Notes: a model not told the origin generated them from the sequence alone. Counted from the stretch's first letter, positions 1-7,614 are shown. The stretch: DNA of 10,791 bases from Caulobacteraceae bacterium (GCA_020852035.1 JADZBR010000195.1:1-10791); one strand, 5' to 3'. Numbers and translations: made by a program.

Positions 1-1169
1 ACGCCGAGCGCGATCCGGCCGAGATCGCCGTGCTGTCGCGCGCCTTCAACTCAATGACCGGCGAACTGCAGGCCCAGCAGGCGGCGCTGAAGCGGGCCGG
101 CGACGAGGCCGAACAGCGCAGCCAGTTCATCGAGACCGTGCTGGCCGGCGTCAGCGCCGGCGTGGTGGGCCTCGACGCCGACGGCCGGGTGTCGGCCATC
201 AACCGCCAGGCCTCTGCGCTGCTGGACATCCTGGCGAGCGACGGATTCGGCCGGCCGCTGGACGAGGTGGCGCCGGAGTTCGCCGCCGTCGCCGCCCGCG
301 CCGAGCTGACCAACGAGGCGGAGGAGGAAGTCGACCTGGCCCGTGGCGGCGAGACGCGGCGGGTGCGCGTGCGGGCCGGCCGCAGCGAGACCGGCCTGGT
401 GCTCACCTTCGACGACATCACCCGCCTGGTCACCGCCCAGCGGAACGCCGCCTGGCGCGACGTGGCGCGCCGCATCGCCCATGAGATCAAGAACCCGCTG
501 ACGCCCATCCAGCTCTCGGCCGAACGCCTGCGCCGCAAGTTCCGCAAGGGCGTCGAAGAGAGCGAGCTGGAGATCTTCGACCGCTGCACCGACACCATCG
601 TGCGCCAGGTCGGCGACATCGGGCGGATGGTGGATGAGTTCTCGGCCTTCGCGCGCATGCCGGCGCCGAGGTTCGCCGAACAGGATGCGGCCGAGCTGCT
701 GCGCGCCGCCGCCTTCTCGCAGAGGGTGGCCGCGCCCGACATCGACGTGGAACTCGAGGAGCCGGCGGCCACCGGCGTCGTCGCCGACGAGCGGATGGTC
801 GCCCAAGCATTGACCAACGTCTTCAAGAACGCCTCCGAGGCGATCGCCGGGCGACGGGTGGCCGAGCCGGGGCTGCGGGGCCGCATCCGCGCGCGGCTGG
901 TGAACACCGGCGACAAGGTCGCCTTCGAGGTCGAGGACAACGGCGTCGGCCTGCCGGCCAAGGACCGCGACCGGCTGACCGAACCCTATGTGACGACCCG
1001 CGAGAAGGGCACCGGCCTGGGGCTCGCCATCGTCAAGCGGATCATGGAGGATCACGGTGGCGACCTGATTCTCACCGACGCGGCCGACCTGCCGGGCGCC
1101 CGTGTCGTATTGCGGCTGCCGCTGGCGGCGGCCGCGCCCCAACCCACTCCAGTCGAGGTCGAGGCTTAG
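1..1169 (+). CDS. ntrY: Nitrogen regulation sensor histidine kinase NtrY (3' part, 5' end outside window)
   Basis: The gene is open from the first bases of the window (codons start at base 3), so the N-terminal membrane segments and most of the HAMP linker lie upstream. What remains is the end of HAMP (about 3-95), a PAS-like sensor domain (about 120-435), and a full kinase core. The H-box reads RRIAHEIKNPLTP with the phospho-acceptor His encoded at 480-482. The N-box is NVFKNASEAI, the G1 box VEDNGVGLP, and the G2 box KGTGLGLAIVKRI. NtrY kinases are membrane proteins that phosphorylate NtrX and respond to nitrogen or redox state; the PAS domain is the likely cytoplasmic sensor. The stop TAG (1167-1169) is followed directly by the ntrX ATG, which indicates co-transcription and coupled translation. 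The H-box wording and NtrX partner make NtrY far more likely than NtrB. No frameshift or missing kinase motif was seen. Confidence 0.95.
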   Translation, partial: AERDPAEIAVLSRAFNSMTGELQAQQAALKRAGDEAEQRSQFIETVLAGVSAGVVGLDADGRVSAINRQASALLDILASDGFGRPLDEVAPEFAAVAARAELTNEAEEEVDLARGGETRRVRVRAGRSETGLVLTFDDITRLVTAQRNAAWRDVARRIAHEIKNPLTPIQLSAERLRRKFRKGVEESELEIFDRCTDTIVRQVGDIGRMVDEFSAFARMPAPRFAEQDAAELLRAAAFSQRVAAPDIDVELEEPAATGVVADERMVAQALTNVFKNASEAIAGRRVAEPGLRGRIRARLVNTGDKVAFEVEDNGVGLPAKDRDRLTEPYVTTREKGTGLGLAIVKRIMEDHGGDLILTDAADLPGARVVLRLPLAAAAPQPTPVEVEA

Positions 1170-2558
1170 ATGGCGGCGGACGTATTGGTGTTCGACGATG
1201 AGGCCGACATCCGCGAACAGGTCGGCGGCATCCTCGCCGACGAAGGCTATGCGGTGCGGACCGCAAGCGATTCCGAATCCGCCCTGGCGGCGATCCGGGC
1301 GCGCAAGCCCGCGGTGCTGATCCTCGACATCTGGATGCAGGGCGGGGGTATGGACGGGCTGGAGCTGCTCGACCTGGTCAAGACGCTCGACGCCGACCTG
1401 CCGGTGATCATGATCTCCGGCCACGGCAACATCGAGACGGCGGTCAGCGCTATCAAGCGCGGCGCCTATGAGTTCCTCGAAAAGCCGTTCAAGTCGGACC
1501 GGCTGCTGCTGGTGGTCGAGCGCGCGCTGGAGGCGGCGAACCTGCGGCGCGAGAATCGGCGCCTGCGCACCCGCTCGCTGGCCCCCGAGGGCCTGATCGG
1601 CCGCTCGCAGGCGGCCCAGCAGTTGCGCTCGCTGATCGCCAAGCTGGCGGCGGCCAACAGCCGGGTGCTGATCAGCGGCCCGCCGGGTTCCGGCAAGGAG
1701 CTGGTGGCGCGGATGATCCACGACTCCAGCCCCCGGGCCGGCGGCGAACTGGTGGCGGTCAGCGCCGCCGGCATGGCGCCCGAGCGGCTGGACGTGGAGC
1801 TCTTCGGCGAGGAAGGGGAGGGCGGCCGCCCCGCCAAGATCGGCGTGTTCGAGCGCGCCCACGGCGGCACCCTCTACCTCGACGAGGTGGCCGACATGCC
1901 CCGCGAGACCCAGAGCCGCATCCTGCGCGTGCTGATCGACCAGCGGTTCCGCCGGGTCGGCGGCGAGCAGGACGTCTCGGTGGACGTGCGGGTGATCTCC
2001 TCCAGCTCGCGAGACCTGCGCGAGGAGATCGCCGGGGGGCGTTTCCGCGAGGACCTGTTCCACCGGCTGAACGTGGTGCCGGTGCGCGTGCCGGGCCTGG
2101 CCGAACGGCGCGAGGACATCCCGGATCTGATCGACTACTTCATCTCGCGGATCGCCGAGGCCAGCGGTCGGCCGCGCCGCCGGCTGGCGGACGACGCGAT
2201 GGCGACGCTGCAGGTGCACCCCTGGCCGGGAAATGTGCGCCAGCTGATCAACAACGTCGAACGCATGCTGATCCTGGCCGCGGGCGATCCGAACGACGCG
2301 ATCACCGCCGAGATGCTGCCGGCCGAGGCGCCGCCTCCCAGCGCTACCGGCATCGGGGCGGAGCGGATCATCTCCCTGCCGCTGCGCGAGGCGCGGGAGG
2401 CTTTCGAGCGGGAGTATCTGAACGCCCAGATGCTGCGGTTCTCCGGCAACATCTCGCGCACGGCGGCCTTCATCGGCATGGAGCGCTCGGCGCTGCACCG
2501 CAAGCTGAAGTCCCTGGGCCTGGGCGGCTCGCGGGTGATGGAAGAGGAAGGCGCCTGA
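1170..2558 (+). CDS. ntrX: Nitrogen assimilation response regulator NtrX
   Basis: A 462-aa three-domain response regulator, the cognate partner of NtrY. The receiver domain (residues 1-120) has the acidic pair D9/D10, phospho-acceptor D53 (LILDIWM), S83 and K105 (EKPF). The AAA+ domain (about 140-375) has Walker A GPPGSGKE (170-177), Walker B TLYLDEV (234-240), and the arginine-finger region RFREDLFHRLN (from 291). A Fis-type helix-turn-helix lies at about 427-450 (NISRTAAFIGMERSALHRKL). The segment where sigma54 activators carry GAFTGA reads ELFGEEGEGGRPAKIG (210-225), so the sigma54-contact loop appears absent; direct sigma54 activation is therefore doubtful. The ATG abuts the ntrY stop and has GAGG five to six bases upstream. 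Length is normal for NtrX. It probably binds DNA to control nitrogen, envelope or respiratory genes; the targets cannot be read from this window. Confidence 0.96.
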   Translation: MAADVLVFDDEADIREQVGGILADEGYAVRTASDSESALAAIRARKPAVLILDIWMQGGGMDGLELLDLVKTLDADLPVIMISGHGNIETAVSAIKRGAYEFLEKPFKSDRLLLVVERALEAANLRRENRRLRTRSLAPEGLIGRSQAAQQLRSLIAKLAAANSRVLISGPPGSGKELVARMIHDSSPRAGGELVAVSAAGMAPERLDVELFGEEGEGGRPAKIGVFERAHGGTLYLDEVADMPRETQSRILRVLIDQRFRRVGGEQDVSVDVRVISSSSRDLREEIAGGRFREDLFHRLNVVPVRVPGLAERREDIPDLIDYFISRIAEASGRPRRRLADDAMATLQVHPWPGNVRQLINNVERMLILAAGDPNDAITAEMLPAEAPPPSATGIGAERIISLPLREAREAFEREYLNAQMLRFSGNISRTAAFIGMERSALHRKLKSLGLGGSRVMEEEGA

Positions 2559-3421
2559 TGGGCCGCATCGCCTACGTCAACGGCGCCTTCGCCCCGCAGG
2601 CCGAGGCGGCGGTGCACATCGAGGATCGCGGCTATCAGCTGGCCGACGCCATCTACGAGGTCTGGGCGGTGTTCGACGGCAGGCTGTCGGACGCCGAGGG
2701 GCATTTCGCGCGCCTGGAACGCTCGCTCGGCGAACTGCGCATCGACATGCCGATGAGCCGCAAGGCGCTGCAGCTGCTGCTGAAAGAGGCCGTGCGCCGC
2801 AACCGGGTGCACGACGGGCTCTGCTATCTGCAGGTCAGCCGGGGCGTCGCGCCGCGCGACCATGCCTTCCCGACCAATGGGGCGACGCCCTCGGTGGTGA
2901 TCACCGTCAAGGCGGTCGACCGGGCCGCCGCCGAGGCCAAGGCCGCCAAGGGGGTCGGGGTGATCACCCAGCCGGAGAACCGCTGGGGCCGCTGCGACAT
3001 CAAGACCGTGGGCCTGCTCCCCAACGCCCTCGCCAAGCAGGCGGCGCGGGAGGCGGGCGCATACGAAGCCTGGTTCGTCGATGACCTCGGCCTGGTCACC
3101 GAGGGCGCCTCGTCCAATGCCTGGATCGTCGACCGCGACGGCGTGCTGCGCACCCGCGACACCAACGCCAACATCCTGCGCGGCATCACCCGCCACACCC
3201 TGCTGGAGGTGATGGCGGGGGAGGGGATGCGGGTCGAGCAACGGGCCTTCACACCGAAGGAGGCGCTGGAGGCGCGAGAGGCTTTCGTGACCGGCGCCGG
3301 CTCGATGGTGCTGCCGGTGGTGTCGGTCGACGGCAGGCCGGTCGGCGATGGAACCGTCGGCCCGGTGGCGATGAAGCTGCGGCGCCTCTATATCGAGCGC
3401 GCGAAGGCGCTCAGCGTCTGA
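2558..3421 (+). CDS. dat: D-amino-acid transaminase (PLP fold type IV)
   Basis: A 287-aa class IV pyridoxal-phosphate aminotransferase, probably a D-amino-acid (D-alanine) transaminase that exchanges amino groups between D-amino acids and 2-oxo acids. The Schiff-base lysine is K149 in RCDIKTVGLLPN. The cofactor-side glutamate is E182 in LVTEGASSNAW. The N-terminal pattern IEDRGYQLADAIYEV is typical of the fold. PRDHAFP (99-105) matches the PRxHxFP carboxylate-binding motif known from Bacillus D-amino-acid transaminase, which favours this over branched-chain aminotransferase (IlvE) or aminodeoxychorismate lyase (PabC). The ATG overlaps the ntrX stop (TGATG), with GAGGAAGG upstream as ribosome-binding site, so it is translationally coupled to ntrYX. 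Its placement suggests D-amino-acid nitrogen use or D-Ala/D-Glu supply for the cell wall is tied to nitrogen signalling; that link is inference. Confidence 0.88.
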   Translation: MGRIAYVNGAFAPQAEAAVHIEDRGYQLADAIYEVWAVFDGRLSDAEGHFARLERSLGELRIDMPMSRKALQLLLKEAVRRNRVHDGLCYLQVSRGVAPRDHAFPTNGATPSVVITVKAVDRAAAEAKAAKGVGVITQPENRWGRCDIKTVGLLPNALAKQAAREAGAYEAWFVDDLGLVTEGASSNAWIVDRDGVLRTRDTNANILRGITRHTLLEVMAGEGMRVEQRAFTPKEALEAREAFVTGAGSMVLPVVSVDGRPVGDGTVGPVAMKLRRLYIERAKALSV

Positions 3422-3435
3422 TCATCGTTCCGCGA

Positions 3436-3465
3436 TTGATCGGGCGAACGAAACCCGTCTAGCTC
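3436..3465 (+). promoter_or_regulatory. Possible housekeeping-sigma promoter for hfq-hflX
   Basis: In the 101-bp gap before hfq, TTGATC (3436-3441) is followed after 18 bp by TAGCTC (3460-3465). Shifted slightly, TTGATCG and TCTAGCTC also partly fit the Caulobacter housekeeping form TTGACGS / GCTANAWC. It would give a leader of roughly 50 bases for hfq. The match is weak in the -10 half. I see no clear intrinsic terminator between dat and hfq, so read-through from ntrYX-dat is also possible. Confidence 0.33.
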
Positions 3466-3522
3466 AAACTCGTGTGTGTGAGGCCGCCCTGGCCTTGAAC
3501 CAACAAGAAAGGCGCAAAGCCC

Positions 3523-3774
3523 ATGGCGACCAAGGACAAGCAGCAGAACCTGCAGGACACCTTCCTCAACGCGGTCCGCAAATCGAAGACCCCGCTCACC
3601 ATCTTCCTCGTCAACGGCGTCAAGCTGCAGGGCGTGGTCAGCTGGTTCGACAACTTCTGCGTCCTGCTCCGCCGCGACGGCCAGGCCCAACTGGTCTACA
3701 AGCACGCCATCTCCACGATCATGCCCGCCCAGCCGGTGCAGCTCTGGGAGCCCTCCGAAGACGAGGCTGATTGA
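3523..3774 (+). CDS. hfq: RNA chaperone Hfq
   Basis: An 83-aa Hfq, the hexameric Sm-like protein that binds small RNAs and AU-rich mRNA segments and controls translation and RNA decay. Sm1 covers about residues 9-50 (QNLQDTFLNAVRKSKTPLTI, then LVNGVKLQGVVSWFDNF). Sm2 contains the diagnostic VYKHAIST with the proximal-face YKHA at 59-62. The C-terminal tail is short and acidic (EPSEDEAD), as is usual in alphaproteobacteria. The ATG lies about 11 bases after AAGAAAGG. The upstream leader holds a short GT run (3472-3479). In alphaproteobacteria hfq commonly sits downstream of ntrYX (the nrfA locus of Azorhizobium is the classic case), where it affects nitrogen-fixation and regulatory mRNAs. Identification is secure. 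Confidence 0.98.
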   Translation: MATKDKQQNLQDTFLNAVRKSKTPLTIFLVNGVKLQGVVSWFDNFCVLLRRDGQAQLVYKHAISTIMPAQPVQLWEPSEDEAD

Positions 3775-5081
3775 ACACCCCCATAGTCCATGAGGCGCCC
3801 GTCCAGGGCGCCGTCGTCGTCCATCCCGATCGCGACGCGAGAAGCGTGCGCGAGCCAGAGACCCGGCTGCAGGAGGCCGTGGGGCTCGCGCAGGCGCTCG
3901 ACCTGGAGGTCCGCGAGGCGCTGATCGCGCCGCTGCGCAAGCTGACGCCGGCGACCCTCTTCGGCCGCGGCAAGGTCGACGAGATCGGCGCCATCGCCGA
4001 AGAGGCCGACGCCTCCGTGGTGGTGGTCGACGACGCCCTGACGCCCGTCCAGCAACGCAACCTCGAGAAGGCCTGGGGCGCGAAGGTGATCGACCGCACG
4101 GGCCTGATCCTGGAGATCTTCGCCCGCCGCGCGCGCACCCGCGAGGGCCGCCTGCAGGTGGAGCTCGCCCGGCTGACCTACGAACGCTCGCGCCTGGTCC
4201 GCACCTGGACCCACCTGGAGCGCCAGCGCGGCGGCTTCGGCGTCATGGGCGGCCCCGGCGAGACCCAGATCGAAACCGACCGCCGATTGCTCGCCGAGAA
4301 GATCGGCCGGCTGAAGCGCGACCTCGCCGAGGTGCGCCGTACGCGCGGCCTGCAGCGCCAGGCCCGCCAGCGCGCGCCGGCGCCGACCATCGCGCTGGTC
4401 GGCTACACCAACGCCGGCAAGTCGACCCTCTTCAACCGCCTGACCGCTTCCGAGGTCGTGGCGCAGGACATGCTGTTCGCCACCCTCGACCCGACCCTGC
4501 GCACGGTGCGCCTGCCCGGCGGCCGCCCGGCGGTGCTCTCCGACACCGTGGGCTTCATTTCCGACCTGCCGCACGAGCTGGTCGAGGCTTTCCGCGCCAC
4601 CCTGGAGGAGGTGCGCGAGGCCGACGTGGTGCTGCATGTGCGCGACATCGCCAGTCCCGACTCCGAGGCCCAGGCGGGCGATGTCCGCGAGGTGCTGGAG
4701 CGGCTGGAGATCGACCTGGAGAGCCGCCGCGTCCTGGAGGTCTGGAACAAGGTCGACCTGCTGGACGCCGAATCCCGCGAGGTGCTCGCAAAGCGGGCCG
4801 AGCGCTCCGGCGTCGCCCTGGTGTCCGCCACGACGGGGGAGGGGGTCGGAACGCTGCTGGCCCGGCTCGGCCAGTTGATCGACGATGCGCCGCCGATCAC
4901 GGTCTACGCCCCCGCCGACCAGGGCGCGGCGGTAGCCTGGCTCTATCGCCACGGCCGGGTGCTGGAGCGCGCCGAGGACGAGCATGGCGGCGCAAGGGTG
5001 TCGGTGAAGCTTTCGCCCCAGGCCCTAGGCCAGTTCGAGCGGCTGTTCCCCGATACCGTCTGGCGCAACGCCGCTGAATAG
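3771..5081 (+). CDS. hflX: Ribosome-splitting GTPase HflX
   Basis: A 436-aa HflX, a GTPase that binds the 50S subunit and splits stalled or hibernating 70S ribosomes under stress. The HflX-specific N-domain (about 30-200) contains LFGRGKVDEI and the motif GGPGETQIETDRR (160-172). The G domain follows: G1 GYTNAGKST (211-219), G3 DTVGF (258-262), G4 NKVD (326-329) and G5 SATTG (352-356). The start is TTG at 3771, which overlaps the hfq stop (TTGA). No in-frame ATG occurs near the expected N-terminus, and the residues after TTG (NTPIVHEAPVQGAVVVHPD) look like genuine HflX N-terminal sequence. A weak GAGG sits four bases upstream. The overlap implies translational coupling to Hfq. The next gene converges on it with a gap of only 5 bp. 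Confidence 0.96.
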   Translation: MNTPIVHEAPVQGAVVVHPDRDARSVREPETRLQEAVGLAQALDLEVREALIAPLRKLTPATLFGRGKVDEIGAIAEEADASVVVVDDALTPVQQRNLEKAWGAKVIDRTGLILEIFARRARTREGRLQVELARLTYERSRLVRTWTHLERQRGGFGVMGGPGETQIETDRRLLAEKIGRLKRDLAEVRRTRGLQRQARQRAPAPTIALVGYTNAGKSTLFNRLTASEVVAQDMLFATLDPTLRTVRLPGGRPAVLSDTVGFISDLPHELVEAFRATLEEVREADVVLHVRDIASPDSEAQAGDVREVLERLEIDLESRRVLEVWNKVDLLDAESREVLAKRAERSGVALVSATTGEGVGTLLARLGQLIDDAPPITVYAPADQGAAVAWLYRHGRVLERAEDEHGGARVSVKLSPQALGQFERLFPDTVWRNAAE

Positions 5082-5086
5082 CGCCG

Positions 5087-5341
5087 TCAGGCCGGGTCTC
5101 CAGGCAGGACGAGAGCCCGAGCGGACGCGCCTTCCGGATCGAACAGATAGCGCCCGCCCGGCTGGCCGTTGCGCAGGCTGATGTCGATGCGCACCGGATC
5201 GCCCACGGCCGCCAGCGCCTGGGCCAGTCGCTTGGCGGCGGCCTCGGCCTTGGCGCCGCTGCGGAAAAGCAGGGGGCCCACGATCGCCTCGGATCGCACC
5301 GCCCAGCCAGCGTCGGCGGGCGTCACGGAGATCGTCTGCAT
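5087..5341 (-). CDS. Small 84-aa protein of unknown function (possibly DUF2188-like)
   Basis: An 84-aa soluble protein starting MQTISVTPADAGWAVRSEAI. The ATG at 5341 is favoured over longer in-frame options because a very strong AGGAGG lies six bases upstream and coding character begins there. It has no signal peptide or membrane segment. The layout is a GWAV strand, a variable strand, an alanine/lysine-rich helix (SGAKAEAAAKRLAQALAAVG), then a strand (VRIDISLRNGQ) and a GRYLF strand. This recalls the small DUF2188 fold, but the resemblance is loose and the function is unknown. It converges tail-to-tail on hflX with a 5-bp gap and lies 76 bp downstream of the mazG stop on the same strand. Its gap from mazG, the dyad in its leader and the strong ribosome-binding site suggest it can be expressed separately. 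Confidence 0.72.
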   Translation of the reverse strand: MQTISVTPADAGWAVRSEAIVGPLLFRSGAKAEAAAKRLAQALAAVGDPVRIDISLRNGQPGGRYLFDPEGASARALVLPGDPA

Positions 5342-5353
5342 GGGGTCCCTCCT

Positions 5354-5378
5354 GACATCGACATATCCGATGTAGGTC
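5354..5378. promoter_or_regulatory. Imperfect dyad in the leader of the 84-aa gene, possible operator
   Basis: ACAT (5361-5364) and ATGT (5370-5373) form an inverted repeat around ATCCG, with further partial symmetry outward (A5357/T5377 and C5359/G5375 pair). It lies just upstream of the AGGAGG of the left-facing 84-aa gene. A candidate promoter on the minus strand (TTGCGC, 16 bp, TACATC) overlaps it. It may be a repressor site or chance. Confidence 0.25.
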
Positions 5379-5417
5379 GGGCGAGGCCCCGCGCAACGCC
5401 GTGTCACGGAAGTTTCG

Positions 5418-6224
5418 CTAACCGCGCTCCAGCGCCTTTGCGGCGTCCCAGAGCGCGTCCATTTCCGCCAGGTCCGACTGCGCCGGCGAGCTCCCCTTCG
5501 CCGCAAGTTCGCCTTCGATGTGCCTGAATCGGCGGATGAACTTGGCATTTGCGCCGCGCAGGGCGTCTTCCGGTTCGATCTCGAGCTTGCGGGCCAGGTT
5601 GGCGACCACGAAGAGCACGTCGCCCAGTTCGTCGCGCAACCGCGCCGGGTCGGCCTCGTCGACCTCCGCCTCGATCTCCGCCACCTCCTCGCGCAGCTTG
5701 TCGAACACGAAGGACACGTCCGGCCAGTCGAAGCCGACGCGGGCGGCGCGGGCGGTGAGCTTCACCGCGCGGGTGAGGGCGGGCAGGCCGGTCGGCACGT
5801 CGTCCAGCAGGCTCTCGGCCTTGCCCTTGGCGGCGCGCTCGGCGGCCTTCAGGCGCTCCCAGTCGGCAGACTGCTCGGCGGCCGAGGCATAGGCGTGGTC
5901 GCCGAACACGTGCGGGTGGCGGCGCAGCATCTTGTCGCCGATCGCGGCGGCCACGTCGTCGAAGGCGAAGGCGCCCTGTTCCTCGGCCATGCGGGAATGG
6001 AAGACGACCTGCAGCAGGAGATCGCCCAATTCCTCCTTCAGGTCGGAAAGGTCGCCGCGCTCGATGGCGTCGGCCACCTCGTAGGCCTCCTCGATGGTGT
6101 AGGGCGCGACGGTCGCGAAGGTCTGTTCAAGGTCCCACGGGCAGCCGCCGTCCGGATCGCGCAGGCGGGCCATGATCTGCAGGAGCCGCCCCAGCGGCGC
6201 GGCGTCACTCGGCGGGGCGGGCAA
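5418..6224 (-). CDS. mazG: Nucleoside triphosphate pyrophosphohydrolase MazG
   Basis: A 268-aa two-domain MazG, which hydrolyses NTPs and dNTPs to the monophosphate and pyrophosphate, cleaning the nucleotide pool and influencing the stringent response. The N-terminal domain has CPWD (28-31), EExxE (E45, E46, E49) and ELGD (E65, D68). The second domain repeats the pattern with EEVAE (E179, E180, E183) and ELGDVL (E199, D202). Both metal sites are complete. The start is TTG at 6224, supported by GAGGAAG nine bases upstream and by the family N-terminus (GRLLQIMARLRDPDGGCPWD); the next in-frame ATG would remove the first helix. The start overlaps the end of the upstream MFS gene by 20 bp, so the two genes are probably translated together. 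Length is typical of full MazG. Confidence 0.95.
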   Translation of the reverse strand: MPAPPSDAAPLGRLLQIMARLRDPDGGCPWDLEQTFATVAPYTIEEAYEVADAIERGDLSDLKEELGDLLLQVVFHSRMAEEQGAFAFDDVAAAIGDKMLRRHPHVFGDHAYASAAEQSADWERLKAAERAAKGKAESLLDDVPTGLPALTRAVKLTARAARVGFDWPDVSFVFDKLREEVAEIEAEVDEADPARLRDELGDVLFVVANLARKLEIEPEDALRGANAKFIRRFRHIEGELAAKGSSPAQSDLAEMDALWDAAKALERG

Positions 6225-7614
6225 GGGGATGCACTTCCTCGGCGAGACGGGGTTCGGAGCCGAGTTCCGGCGCGGCCTCGGCCAGGTCCTTCTCGGCCAG
6301 CCTGGCGCGGACCTCGGCGTGTTTCTCGGCAGTGAGCGGATAGCCCCAGATCACCCACGCGCCGGCGAGGGCCAGGGCGCCGGGCGCCGCGGTGAACATC
6401 AGCTGCAGGGCAAGCAGCGCCGCCGGGTCGTTCACCGCATTGGCCTGGGTCTGGAAGCCGGCGATGTCGAGCCCGCGGAAGCTGACGAACACCGCCAGCG
6501 CCGAGCCGATCTTCACCGTGCCGGTGAGCAGGGCGTAGAGCAGGCCGGTGCGGTCGATGCCGGTGTCCAGCCGCGCCTCGTCGCCGACGTCGGCCATCAT
6601 GGCGCGCAGCAGGAAGGCGCTGGCGGAGTAGGAGAGGCCGGCCAGCAGCATGCAGGCCGCCGCCAGCGGGAAGTGGCCGGCCGGCATCAGCACCACCGCC
6701 ACCTGGATCGCGGCGTAGAAGAGGCCTGAGTAGGCCAGGGTGCGGTGCTTGCCGAGCCTGTAGGAGATCCACATCCAGGCCGGCGCGCCCACCAGGCCGC
6801 CGATGAAGTAGATCAAGAGCAGCAGGCCCGCCGGGCCGCGGTCGAAATCCTTGATGGCGTGGAAGTAGAAGAAGAACAGCGCCCCGGTGATCGACGGACC
6901 GGTGCCGTTCAGGATGTCGACGATCAGGATGCGCCGCACCGTCGCGCGCTTGAAAAGCGCCAGATACTCGCGGATGCCCGCCTTGTCGGGCGCCGAGGCG
7001 ATCCTCGGCTCCGGCACCAGGAAGAGGCTGAGCAGCAGGGTGATCGGCAGGAGGACGATGATGAACAGGCCCATCGCCCGCACGCCCTCGGCATGGGTCG
7101 CGCCATAGACCTGGAAGAGCAGGGGAGGCAGGGCCAGGACGAGGATCATGCCGATCACGTTCGCCGTCTGCCACCAGCCGTAGACCCGCGAGCGCTGGTC
7201 GTAGTCGGGCGTCAGCACCGAGGCCCAGGCCATCTGCGACAGGGTGGCGATGGAGAAACCGGCATAGATGATCAAAAGGCCGACCCAGAGGTAGCCGACC
7301 CCGACGCCGGGCCGGGCCATGAACAGCATCCAGGTGGCGAACATCAGGATCGGCGTGCCGATGGCGAACCACAGCCGAAAGCGCCCCCAGCGGGTCCGCG
7401 TGCGGTCCATCACCCCGCCGATGAAGGGGTCGAAGGCCATATCCAGCAGGCGCACGGCCATGAAGGCCGTGCCGACCGCGGTGAGCGACAGCCCGATCTC
7501 GCCGGAGAAGTATTCCGGCAGATAGACCACCAGCGGCAGGCCAAGCGCCGCCAGCGGCAGGCAGGGGGCGGCCAGGGCCGCCAGGACGGTCTTTGAAAGG
7601 GGCTTGCCGGCCAT
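6205..7614 (-). CDS. MFS transporter, GPH (MelB-like) sugar:cation symporter family
   Basis: A 469-aa inner-membrane transporter with about 12 hydrophobic segments. The N-terminal half carries features of the glycoside-pentoside-hexuronide:cation symporter family: an early YLPEYF, then RLLDMAFDPFIGG (D58 and D62 match the cation-site aspartates of MelB-type proteins), followed by DRTRTRWGRFRLW (70-82). Substrates in the family are usually glycosides, pentoses or uronates; the specific substrate cannot be told from sequence. The ATG at 7614 is preferred over a longer in-frame start because GGAG sits four bases upstream and the MAGKPLSK start is natural for the family. The C-terminal tail is cytoplasmic and charged. 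The 3' end overlaps mazG by 20 bp. The upstream leader contains a 14-bp hairpin. No sugar-degrading enzyme or regulator gene is adjacent, so it may be a general or orphan symporter. Confidence 0.87.
   Translation of the reverse strand: MAGKPLSKTVLAALAAPCLPLAALGLPLVVYLPEYFSGEIGLSLTAVGTAFMAVRLLDMAFDPFIGGVMDRTRTRWGRFRLWFAIGTPILMFATWMLFMARPGVGVGYLWVGLLIIYAGFSIATLSQMAWASVLTPDYDQRSRVYGWWQTANVIGMILVLALPPLLFQVYGATHAEGVRAMGLFIIVLLPITLLLSLFLVPEPRIASAPDKAGIREYLALFKRATVRRILIVDILNGTGPSITGALFFFYFHAIKDFDRGPAGLLLLIYFIGGLVGAPAWMWISYRLGKHRTLAYSGLFYAAIQVAVVLMPAGHFPLAAACMLLAGLSYSASAFLLRAMMADVGDEARLDTGIDRTGLLYALLTGTVKIGSALAVFVSFRGLDIAGFQTQANAVNDPAALLALQLMFTAAPGALALAGAWVIWGYPLTAEKHAEVRARLAEKDLAEAAPELGSEPRLAEEVHPLARPAE

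Noticed and set aside
51..2498. Very long open frame (815 codons) on the minus strand, antisense to ntrY and ntrX
   Set aside because: It is a mirror of GC-rich coding sequence; the translation is Ala/Gly/Arg/His-rich low-complexity with no domain, while the plus strand encodes complete NtrY and NtrX motifs.
3472..3479. Short GT repeat in the hfq leader
   Set aside because: Only four units; too short to suggest phase variation.
3422..3522. Possible riboswitch or small RNA between dat and hfq
   Set aside because: Only about 100 bp with no strong stem or conserved motif; best explained as a promoter and leader.
5063..5086. Possible terminator between hflX and the converging 84-aa gene (GGCGC ... 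GCGCC)
   Set aside because: Only a 5-bp stem with a long loop and no T-run; insufficient for an intrinsic terminator call.
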